A DNA stretch of 45,437 bases from Vulcanimicrobiota bacterium (GTDB lineage: Bacteria; Vulcanimicrobiota; Vulcanimicrobiia; Vulcanimicrobiales; Vulcanimicrobiaceae), in contig JAFANA010000027.1 in the NCBI GenBank assembly GCA_019232905.1, positions 1-45,437 of the forward strand. Reading direction: 5' to 3'. Below are positions 7,319-14,264 of this stretch, piece after piece. Below the pieces are notes generated by a model, which was given only the letters and a program-made list of their open reading frames with translations, searched no databases and had not been told where the DNA came from. How positions within the stretch are numbered: position 1 is the stretch's first letter; each line of letters opens with the position of its first letter. The translations under genes were made by a program, and so were the position numbers.

Positions 7319-9352
7319 CTAGTCTTTCCAGATTGCGCCGGTCATGTTGGCGCCGGTCATGGACGTGTGCGAGAGATCGACGCCGCGAAGATCGGCGCCG
7401 TGAAGATTGCAGCCGGTAAGATCGGCCTTGTCGAGATTCGCGCCGGCGAGTTTTGCGCCGGCAAGATTCGAACCGGTGAGATCGGCGCCGGAGAGATTCG
7501 TGTTACGCAAATCGGCGCCGGCGAGATTCACACCCGTGATATGAATCCCGTGCAGATCCATACCGTAGAGGTTAGCGTTGGCAAAGTTGCAGCCTTCGCA
7601 ACTATTGAGCACGTTTCGCGCCTGTTGCGGGTTCAGTTTGCTGACGTCGATGTTGCAGCCGGTCAAGTGCGCACCATCGAAGTTCACGCCCTCCAGACGC
7701 GCACCGCGCATATTGCAGCCTTCGAGCTCCGCGCCGCGGAATGAAGCGTTACGCAGATCCGCGCCGTCGAAGTTCGCTCCGGTCAGTTGTGAATGATCGA
7801 AGCGCGCGTTTTGCAGATTTGCACTTTCAAAATTTGCGCCTTCCATCGAACGATTGGAAAAGTCGCGTCCGGAAAGGTTTGCATCGGCGAAGTTACAACC
7901 GGTGCACCCGTCTTCGTCGTTTGCGCGCGATGCAGCGACGCCGGCCTTTTTCAGCGCGCTCTGCACGGTTGCGGCGATGCCCGCACTGCTCGGAATGCTG
8001 GTTTCGGCTTTCGCAATCATGTGCGGCAGCGACGGCATCTTCGGCATCGCTTGATGCATGTCACGAACGGGCTCGGGCGTCGGCGACATCATCGGAGTGG
8101 CTTGCGCAACCTGGGCAACCTTCGTTTCCGGGGGCATCGCCGGTGCGACCCATGGTTTCTCCGTCTTCGCGACGACCTTATGCTGCGGCGCGGAAACCTT
8201 GGCCATCGGTGCAGGCGGCGCTGGTGACGCAACCGCTTCGGGAGCCGGCGGAGCAGTAAACGCGATGCTCGGTGTCATGAGACGCAGAACGATAAACACG
8301 GCGACGAGCGCGGCAACAAAACTGCCGGCAACGCTCGGCGCGATGCTCGAACCGATCGCGCGTCCCGTACGCAACAAGCGTTCGATCCGAATCGAAATGT
8401 TTTTGCGCGTTACGAAGACGCCCGGCGCCGGCATCGGCCGGTGCGGCCACGCCGTCATTTCGGCCATCTTCGTCAAGCAGAAGGCGTAAGGACGGACTTG
8501 CCCGGTCAACTGCAAGACGTAGTCGTCGCAAGCGACTTCGCGCTCCACATCCATTTGACGCGAAATAAACCAAACGGCGGGATTGAAGAACAGCAGCGCG
8601 GAGGCGATGCGCTGAACGGCGTTCGTCCAGTCGTCGCCACGAAGCAGATGTCCGAGTTCGTGCAAGCTGATCTGATCGATCTCCGACGGATCGAGCGAGT
8701 GAACGAGATGCGCCGGCAAGAGCACCATGGAGTCGAAGAGGCCGACGGCGATCGGAACTTCGATGTCGTCGGAGACGCAGATGCGTACGTCACGCGATCC
8801 TTTGAGCGCATTCATCCACCGCGGCATCGAGTCGCGATACTCGACGGAGAGCGGGAGCGAGTCGTGCTTCAACCGTTCGAGTGCGAGAAACGCGACGATC
8901 AAGCGGATCAGAATGACGAGTGCCGCAAGCACCCACAACGTAAAGATCACGGGCGCAATAAATTCCGGGACGTGCAACTGCAGTGACGGAATCGAAACGC
9001 GCGCAGCCGGCGCTTGCTGCGCGGGCGACGCGTGCGTCACCGTCGTCGCCGGTGCTGTGCGGTTCACGTGCGAGGATCGCGCCCAGACGTGCGTCGATGC
9101 GCTGCTCGCGCCGTGCGTGGTCGCGGGCGCGGTTTCTACGCTGACGCGCGAGAGGCTCGTGACGACCGGGACGACGAGCACGGCCAGAAGGGCAAGCGAC
9201 CAGACCGCGTACCGCGTCGTGGCGTTGGCGCTACGGAAAACATACAGCGCAATCCACGTCAGGAAGGCGATGAGCGCGCCTTGCCAGAGGCCGTTGAGGA
9301 GGATGGCAATGCCGATCCGCGCTACCGGCCCAAGCAGCTCGAGGTGAGCCAT
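7319..9352 (-). CDS. BlaR1/MecR1-type M56 metallopeptidase fused to a pentapeptide-repeat domain
   Basis: 677-residue membrane protein. The N-terminal half is a BlaR1-type zinc protease: TM helices near 13-36, 47-66 and 130-157, then a cytoplasmic M56 domain with HELGH (231-235) and the third-ligand helix EREVACDD (270-277), then a fourth TM near 337-359. In BlaR1 the C-terminal extracytoplasmic part is a penicillin-binding sensor. Here it is a Pro/Ala linker (about 360-480) and a pentapeptide-repeat domain (482-677) made of two blocks, each opened by CxGCN (C483/C486, C585/C588). The upstream gene is a BlaI repressor with a 3-bp gap, as in bla/mec operons. By analogy a signal at the pentapeptide domain would switch on the protease and lead to BlaI loss; the signal is unknown and nothing indicates beta-lactam sensing. 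Confidence 0.92.
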   Translation of the reverse strand: MAHLELLGPVARIGIAILLNGLWQGALIAFLTWIALYVFRSANATTRYAVWSLALLAVLVVPVVTSLSRVSVETAPATTHGASSASTHVWARSSHVNRTAPATTVTHASPAQQAPAARVSIPSLQLHVPEFIAPVIFTLWVLAALVILIRLIVAFLALERLKHDSLPLSVEYRDSMPRWMNALKGSRDVRICVSDDIEVPIAVGLFDSMVLLPAHLVHSLDPSEIDQISLHELGHLLRGDDWTNAVQRIASALLFFNPAVWFISRQMDVEREVACDDYVLQLTGQVRPYAFCLTKMAEMTAWPHRPMPAPGVFVTRKNISIRIERLLRTGRAIGSSIAPSVAGSFVAALVAVFIVLRLMTPSIAFTAPPAPEAVASPAPPAPMAKVSAPQHKVVAKTEKPWVAPAMPPETKVAQVAQATPMMSPTPEPVRDMHQAMPKMPSLPHMIAKAETSIPSSAGIAATVQSALKKAGVAASRANDEDGCTGCNFADANLSGRDFSNRSMEGANFESANLQNARFDHSQLTGANFDGADLRNASFRGAELEGCNMRGARLEGVNFDGAHLTGCNIDVSKLNPQQARNVLNSCEGCNFANANLYGMDLHGIHITGVNLAGADLRNTNLSGADLTGSNLAGAKLAGANLDKADLTGCNLHGADLRGVDLSHTSMTGANMTGAIWKD

Positions 9353-9355
9353 GCG

Positions 9356-9739
9356 TTATTTCCCTTCGTCGTACCGCTCGATCAACGAGCGCAGGCGAGC
9401 GAGTTCGTCGTCCGTCGGGCGTTCGTTCTCTATTAAACGTAGCGCCAATGCGCCCGCATTGTTTCCAAAAAATTTTGAAACAACTTGTTTGACGGCGGAC
9501 TGCGCCGCGGCTTCGCGCGCGATCAGTGGATAGTAGATGTAGGCGCGACCGGCTTCTTCATGGGCGACATGGCCCTTTTGTTCGAGGATCCGCAGCGTCG
9601 TGAGGACGGTGTTATACGCCACCGGGGGTGGCGGCATCGCTTCGGAGACTTCCGCGACGCTGCCCCGTCCAAGGCGCCATAACGCCTCCATGATGCGCAA
9701 CTCACCTTCCGTGAGGGTCGGACTCTTCTTACGGGCCAA
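9356..9739 (-). CDS. blaI: BlaI/MecI/CopY-family transcriptional repressor
   Basis: 127-residue winged-helix repressor. TEGELRIMEALWRLGRGSVAEVSEAM and the recognition region AYNTVLTTLRILEQKGHV are the family's DNA-binding signature, and YIYYPLIAREAAAQSAVKQVVSKFF begins the C-terminal dimerisation part. It starts with TTG, supported by GGAGG 8 nt upstream. It sits immediately upstream of the M56 protease that should control it. A strong promoter overlapped by an inverted repeat lies just before it, suggesting autorepression of the whole operon. No beta-lactamase gene is present in the window, so this pair probably controls the pentapeptide operon itself and perhaps other loci. Confidence 0.93.
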   Translation of the reverse strand: MARKKSPTLTEGELRIMEALWRLGRGSVAEVSEAMPPPPVAYNTVLTTLRILEQKGHVAHEEAGRAYIYYPLIAREAAAQSAVKQVVSKFFGNNAGALALRLIENERPTDDELARLRSLIERYDEGK

Positions 9740-9774
9740 TGTATGCTACCTCCACTCCTAATTCTTTAAGAGTT

Positions 9775-9807
9775 ACGATAGCACTCAGTCCTTAGTTTGT
9801 CAACTAA
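9775..9807 (-). promoter_or_regulatory. Promoter with overlapping inverted-repeat operator upstream of blaI
   Basis: On the minus strand TTGACA (9803-9798) and TATCGT (9780-9775) are separated by exactly 17 bp, a near-consensus housekeeping promoter. The -35 box lies inside a perfect inverted repeat TTAGTT-N4-AACTAA (9792-9807). TTTAAGAG also occurs twice, at 9765-9772 and 9811-9818, flanking the promoter. An operator on the -35 box is the expected position for a BlaI-type repressor, but its sequence differs from the TACA/TGTA dyads of staphylococcal bla/mec operators. Confidence 0.65.
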
Positions 9808-9819
9808 TATTTTAAGAGA

Positions 9820-10332
9820 TTAAACGCCGACGGCCGCTTGGTCGCCGATTTGCTCGAGCTGCTGCTTCTCTTCGCCCGAGATGACCATCGTGAGGTCGAG
9901 CATGATGATAAGGCGCTCGGCCATCTTACCGACGCCTTGAATGTACTCGGTGCCGACGCCCGCGATCATTTCCGGCGCGTCCTCGATGTTCTCGATCGGC
10001 AAGTTGAGCACTTCGCTCACGCTGTCGACGACGATCCCGACGCGTTTGCTGCCGATATCGGTCACGATGATGCGGGTGCTCTTGCTCGCGTCGATGCGCG
10101 GCATGCCGAAGCGCGTACGCAAGTCGATGATCGGGATCAGCTGACCGCGCAAGTTGATCACGCCTTCCATGAACCGCGGCGCGCGCGGCACGTGGGTGAT
10201 CTCCACCATGCGGATAATTTCTTGAACCTGCGAGATGTCGACGCCGTACTCTTCGGTCGCGAGCTTGAACGAGACGACTTGCACGACCTCGCCGGAGAGT
10301 TGCTGTTTGTTCTCTTGTTTGACGTCTGCCAT
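9820..10332 (-). CDS. cheW: Chemotaxis coupling protein CheW
   Basis: 170-residue SH3-like adaptor joining chemoreceptors to the CheA kinase at the cell pole. It shows the CheW pattern VVSFKLATEEYGVDISQVQEI, ITHVPRAPRFMEGVINLRGQLIPIIDLR and the C-terminal KMAERLIIMLDL. It is the last gene of the motility block, starting 6 bp after the cheA stop, so the two are co-transcribed. The 80 bp after it hold the blaI promoter rather than a clear terminator. Confidence 0.97.
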   Translation of the reverse strand: MADVKQENKQQLSGEVVQVVSFKLATEEYGVDISQVQEIIRMVEITHVPRAPRFMEGVINLRGQLIPIIDLRTRFGMPRIDASKSTRIIVTDIGSKRVGIVVDSVSEVLNLPIENIEDAPEMIAGVGTEYIQGVGKMAERLIIMLDLTMVISGEEKQQLEQIGDQAAVGV

Positions 10333-10338
10333 AGCTGA

Positions 10339-12348
10339 TTAGACTCCCGAGAATTCTGCGCGTGCGACTTTGCCGCTCACGTGAGCGTCACTGACGAGCG
10401 AGTGAACGTCGATAATGAGCGAGATCGAACCGTTGCCCAGAATCGTCGCGCCGGAGATGCCCGGAATGCGGCCGACGACGTCGGAGAGCGGCTTGATCAC
10501 GATCTCCTGCTCGCCTTCGAACGAATCGACGACGAGGCCGACTTGGCGTCCTTGCAGACCCACAATAACGATCATGACCTTATCGGGATCGCGCTGTCCG
10601 CCGAGTTCAAAGAATTCGGCGATGCGCACGAGCGGAACGACCTGTCCGCGCAGCGTGATGACTTCGTTTCCGTGCACCGTGCGCACGTCGGTCATTTCGA
10701 CGCGCTGCGATTCGATGACGGAGTCGAGCGGAATCGCGTAAAGTTCGTCGACCACGCGCACGAGCAGCGCTTGAATGATCGCGAGCGTGAGCGGCAGCTT
10801 GATCGTAAAGCGCGTTCCTTGTCCCGATACCGTTTCGACGTCGAAGACGCCCTTCAAGCGTGTGATGTTGCGCTTGACGACGTCCATGCCGACGCCGCGT
10901 CCGCTCACGTCTGAAACGACTTCCGCGGTCGAGAAGCCCGGCGTGAAGATCAAGTCCACGATCTCGCGATCGCTCAGGCGATCGTCGGACGAAATCAGCC
11001 CTTGTTTCAAGCCGCGCGCGCGAACTTTCTCGAGATTGATACCGCCGCCGTCGTCGGCGACTTCGATGATGATCTGGTTGCCTTCGTGATAGGCATTGAG
11101 CGAAATCGTTCCGACGCGCGCCTTCCCGAGGCGTTCGCGCTCGTCGGGAGCCTCGATGCCGTGATCGACGTTGTTGCGAAGGAGATGCATGAGGGGCTCG
11201 CCGACTTCATCGACGATCGTCTTATCGAGATCCGTTTCCGCGCCCGAGATCACGAGTTGCACTTCTTTACCTCGAGCTTTTGCGACATCGCGCACGAGAC
11301 GCGGGAACCGGTCGAAGACTTGTCCGATCGGCACCATGCGCACTTTCATGATCGACTCTTGGATTTCGTTGGTCGTTCGCGCGAGCAGCGCTGCCGAATC
11401 CGCAAGGTCTTTCGCAAGCGGCGCAATGATGCCCTGAGCCGCACCACCGGCGGCAGCACCGGATTTATCGTTCATCAACCGCTCGAGCGTATTCGCGATA
11501 TCCGAAATACGCGTTCGATTGATGACGAGTTCACCGACGAGGTTCAACAACGCATCGAGCCGTTCGATATCGACGCGAATCGTCTGATGAATCGAGGACC
11601 GTCTTTGATCGCCGTTCGCTGCAGGCTTCGGTGCCACGGGCGCCGGAGTCGCTGCGGCAACGGGCTTCGGAAGCTCCGGTTTGATCGTTTCCACCGGCTC
11701 CGGCGGCAGCTCTTTGATGAAGCCTTCAGGAGCCGCGGCAACCGGTTCTTCAAATACCGGAACCGGCGTCGGCTCGATGGGCGCGGCCGCGCTCGCGGCT
11801 TGCGCTTGCGCGAGCAGTCGCTCGACTTCGGCCTCGAACGCCGCTACGTCGGCGTCACTCGCTTGTTCTTCGTGCGCCGCCGCTTCCTCAAACGAATGTT
11901 CCTGACCGGTGCGTCCTTCAATGACGTGCGACGTCTCTTCATAAATCGACGTGTACTTATCGAGTTTGTCGATGTACTCGGCAACTCCATGGGGCGCTTC
12001 TTCTTCCCCAATCGCCGACTGGACGAGTCCGGTTAGTAAATCACGCCCCGTAAAAAGAATATCCACCGCACTCTCGGAGAGCGGCATCCGGTCTTTCCGA
12101 AGCAGATCGCACAAATTCTCGAGCTTATGCGCCAAGCCCTGAACTTCGACGAAGCCAAGCATTCCGGAAGAACCCTTCACGGTATGCAGCGCACGAAAGA
12201 GAGAATTAATAATCTCCGGATCAGTCTCTCCGGAGTTCACACCTTCTTCAAGGCGAAGCAGATCGGCATCGATCTGCTGTAAGAGTTCTTCCGCTTCATC
12301 CCGGAAGTACGAGATGAACTCTTCTCTGTTAAACAGCTCGTCAGACAT
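10339..12348 (-). CDS. cheA: Chemotaxis histidine kinase CheA
   Basis: 669-residue sensor kinase that phosphorylates CheY. The N-terminal HPt (P1) domain carries the phospho-acceptor His55 in LHTVKGSSGMLGF. A long Ala/Pro/Glu-rich linker (about 165-245) stands where the CheY-binding P2 domain would be, so P2 seems absent or strongly reduced. The dimerisation P3 begins at RVDIERLDALLNLVGELVINR. The ATPase P4 shows LLRNNVDHGIE (N box), DDGGGIN and SGRGVGMDVV (G boxes), and the C-terminus is a CheW-like P5. The 176-bp gap to cheC, filled by a repeat element, is the largest break inside the chemotaxis group; no clear ribosome site precedes the ATG. Confidence 0.97.
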   Translation of the reverse strand: MSDELFNREEFISYFRDEAEELLQQIDADLLRLEEGVNSGETDPEIINSLFRALHTVKGSSGMLGFVEVQGLAHKLENLCDLLRKDRMPLSESAVDILFTGRDLLTGLVQSAIGEEEAPHGVAEYIDKLDKYTSIYEETSHVIEGRTGQEHSFEEAAAHEEQASDADVAAFEAEVERLLAQAQAASAAAPIEPTPVPVFEEPVAAAPEGFIKELPPEPVETIKPELPKPVAAATPAPVAPKPAANGDQRRSSIHQTIRVDIERLDALLNLVGELVINRTRISDIANTLERLMNDKSGAAAGGAAQGIIAPLAKDLADSAALLARTTNEIQESIMKVRMVPIGQVFDRFPRLVRDVAKARGKEVQLVISGAETDLDKTIVDEVGEPLMHLLRNNVDHGIEAPDERERLGKARVGTISLNAYHEGNQIIIEVADDGGGINLEKVRARGLKQGLISSDDRLSDREIVDLIFTPGFSTAEVVSDVSGRGVGMDVVKRNITRLKGVFDVETVSGQGTRFTIKLPLTLAIIQALLVRVVDELYAIPLDSVIESQRVEMTDVRTVHGNEVITLRGQVVPLVRIAEFFELGGQRDPDKVMIVIVGLQGRQVGLVVDSFEGEQEIVIKPLSDVVGRIPGISGATILGNGSISLIIDVHSLVSDAHVSGKVARAEFSGV

Positions 12349-12354
12349 TTTAAA

Positions 12355-12477
12355 GGCGCTCCGCCCTAGGCGTAGCCTGTCCTGAGCGTAGTCGAAGGGC
12401 GCCCCCCACTTCGTAGGGCCCCCGGGCCATGGCGCGCATAAACGCGTTGGCTAGCATTGACTCCCCTAGGGCGCGCC
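12355..12477. repeat. Palindromic repeat element between cheC and cheA
   Basis: A roughly 120-bp insert-like segment bounded by imperfect inverted ends, GGCGCTCCGCCCTAGG (12355-12370) and CCTAGGGCGCGCC (12465-12477). Inside it CCTGAGCGTAGTCGAAGGGC (12381-12400) repeats the core of the palindrome found in dnaE2 with one difference. No open frame is supported. The rest of the cheC-cheA gap (12478-12524) shows nothing definite. Best read as a small non-coding mobile or REP-like element placed in an operon. Confidence 0.6.
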
Positions 12478-12524
12478 AATTTAACATGTCGTCGTTAGCC
12501 TTGACTTAACGGGACCACGTCGAA

Positions 12525-13133
12525 CTACTCGACGCCGAAAACCGAAAGTAGCGGCCCGAGTGACCCGGTCTCGGGGATGAGAATGAACTGACCGGCGACT
12601 TCTTTTTCTTTGTCCAAGAATGAAGACTCGATCAAGAACACATCTTGATCCGGCAGAATCGACATCAGCGTGCGGAACGCGGCCTGCACCGTGCCGTACG
12701 AAAGCGTCGGCACCGACGGCAACAGATTCGATCCCGTCAACTGAATGATGGCCGTCAAATACGAGCCGGCAATGATGTTGCCGAGTTCTTTCAGCGTCGA
12801 GTCCGCGATCGAATCGAAGATTTGAATGTCGCCGATCACGCGATGTAAGAACTGGCTCACGAAATCGAGCGCCTGTTCGCGGTCGAACAGCACGATCATT
12901 TGGCCCGGCGCTTCGCCGCGCACGTACATGTGCAGTGCGGCAACAGTGCGATTCTCGTGACCGACGCGCGACGCGAGATCGCGGAATTTGATCACGTCGA
13001 TGCGCGGTTCGCTCAAATTGATCTTCGTGTTGAGCAACTGCGAAAGCGCCGTAGCCGCATGGCCCGCGCCGATGTTGCCCACTTCTTTCAGTGCGTCTTT
13101 TTGAAGATCGTTGAGTTGCATGCCACCGCTCAT
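12525..13133 (-). CDS. cheC: CheC-type CheY-P phosphatase
   Basis: 202-residue two-site CheC protein that removes phosphate from CheY. Both active-site helices are intact: DALKEVGNIGAGHAATALS (E17, N20) and DSTLKELGNIIAGSYLTA (E116, N119). The ATG at 13133 overlaps the cheY stop (ATGA), so kinase output and its phosphatase are made together. There is no CheD in the window. CheC is typical of Bacillus, Thermotoga and archaea, and is uncommon in proteobacteria, which use CheZ. An in-frame upstream start is possible but would run into cheY. Confidence 0.95.
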   Translation of the reverse strand: MSGGMQLNDLQKDALKEVGNIGAGHAATALSQLLNTKINLSEPRIDVIKFRDLASRVGHENRTVAALHMYVRGEAPGQMIVLFDREQALDFVSQFLHRVIGDIQIFDSIADSTLKELGNIIAGSYLTAIIQLTGSNLLPSVPTLSYGTVQAAFRTLMSILPDQDVFLIESSFLDKEKEVAGQFILIPETGSLGPLLSVFGVE

Positions 13134-13492
13134 GACAGCACCTTTTGAATCGTTTCCAGAATTTTCGGCGGCTGGAACGGTTTGGTGATGAATGATTTCG
13201 CGCCGGCTTGAATCGCCTCGACGACCAAAGCCTGCTGACCCATTGACGTACACATGATGATCTTCGCGTTAGGATCGCCCGCAACGATTTGCTTAACCGC
13301 GGTGATGCCGTCCATTTCGGGCATAACCATGTCCATCGTCACGAGGTCCGGTTGGAGCTGCTTGTACTTCTCAACCGCCTCAACACCGTTCTGGGCCTCT
13401 CCAACGACATCAAAGCCGTTTTTGGACAGGATCCCTTTAATCATCATCCGCATGACGACGGCATCGTCGACGATGAGGACTCTCTTGCTCAT
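13130..13492 (-). CDS. cheY: Response regulator CheY
   Basis: 120-residue stand-alone receiver domain, the diffusible signal from CheA to the flagellar switch. It shows the acidic pair in VLIVDDAVVMR, the phospho-acceptor D54 in VTMDMVMPEMDG, the conserved Thr in IIMCTSMG and the Lys in FITKPF. The start at 13492 gives the usual MSKRVLIVDD opening; a longer frame upstream adds a Ser/Trp-rich tail without homology. The 106-bp gap to pilZ holds only a weak hairpin (AGGCA/TGCCT). Confidence 0.96.
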   Translation of the reverse strand: MSKRVLIVDDAVVMRMMIKGILSKNGFDVVGEAQNGVEAVEKYKQLQPDLVTMDMVMPEMDGITAVKQIVAGDPNAKIIMCTSMGQQALVVEAIQAGAKSFITKPFQPPKILETIQKVLS

Positions 13493-13598
13493 CCGTAGCT
13501 CCCAAGACGAAGTGCAAATGAGGAAAGGCACAAAAATGCCTCACGCCATCCTTTGAGAACCATCGGCCAAAGGAAAGCGCTTCTTTATGGAACGTCCG

Positions 13599-14264
13599 TT
13601 AAGCCAAACCCCGGCTCCGCAAGTCCGCTTGACGGCGATTGATGAACTCGACGATCGCCTGATCTTCGCCCGGGCGGATGCCGTGGAATCGCAGGCCGTG
13701 GGAGTGCTTCCCGGACGCCTGGATCACCTCGTGGCGCATCACTTCTCCGAGCAGCGTGAGCGGATTGCCCTCGGGGCGCAACTGCATCTTTACCTCGACC
13801 TGCGTGTGATTTTTCAAGCCGCGGTCGATGATGAGCGAACAGCCCCCACGGCTGATGTCACGTATGGTGCATTTCGCCCATTCCCCGCTCCCGACGCCCA
13901 TCGGCGCGAACCGCCACTGGCCGGCAACGATCGCATCGAGCCGGACGCTCTGGCGCTTCTGCGCGCCGCTCGCGGCCCCGATGAGACTCACTTTGCGCGG
14001 GGTCTCGAAGGTCGTCGTCGCGTTTACCGTAGCGGCGATCTTTGTCTGCGCGCGGAAGCGCCCGGCCGGCGCCTGATATACGATGACCGCGGTCTCGCCG
14101 GGTTTACCGAGCGTCTCGCGCGTCACGATAGTTTTCGGTCCGACCGACTCGACCGTCACTTGACGTGCGGGGCGGCCGCCCACGATAACGTCGACAAACG
14201 AATGAAGCTGCGGGAGCTTCGAAAGCGGGATACCGGACGACTTTGTAAAGAGAGATTTCAGCAT
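13599..14264 (-). CDS. PilZ-domain (YcgR-like) c-di-GMP effector
   Basis: 221 residues. An N-terminal YcgR-type beta domain (about 20-100) is followed by a PilZ domain with KRQSVRLDA, which carries the Arg residues of the RxxxR c-di-GMP motif, and IRDISRGGCSLII, the D/NxSxxG motif. YcgR proteins bind c-di-GMP and brake the flagellar motor. It starts within the flhA stop (TGATG overlap), so it is made together with the export gate, and it gives this locus a second-messenger input next to the CheY input. Confidence 0.9.
   Translation of the reverse strand: MLKSLFTKSSGIPLSKLPQLHSFVDVIVGGRPARQVTVESVGPKTIVTRETLGKPGETAVIVYQAPAGRFRAQTKIAATVNATTTFETPRKVSLIGAASGAQKRQSVRLDAIVAGQWRFAPMGVGSGEWAKCTIRDISRGGCSLIIDRGLKNHTQVEVKMQLRPEGNPLTLLGEVMRHEVIQASGKHSHGLRFHGIRPGEDQAIVEFINRRQADLRSRGLA

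Noticed and set aside
7319-9739. Beta-lactam resistance operon
   Set aside because: blaI and an M56 protease are present, but there is no penicillin-binding sensor domain and no beta-lactamase or PBP2a gene nearby.
13493-13598. Regulatory hairpin between cheY and pilZ
   Set aside because: Only a 5-bp stem with a 6-base A-rich loop; too weak to report as a feature.
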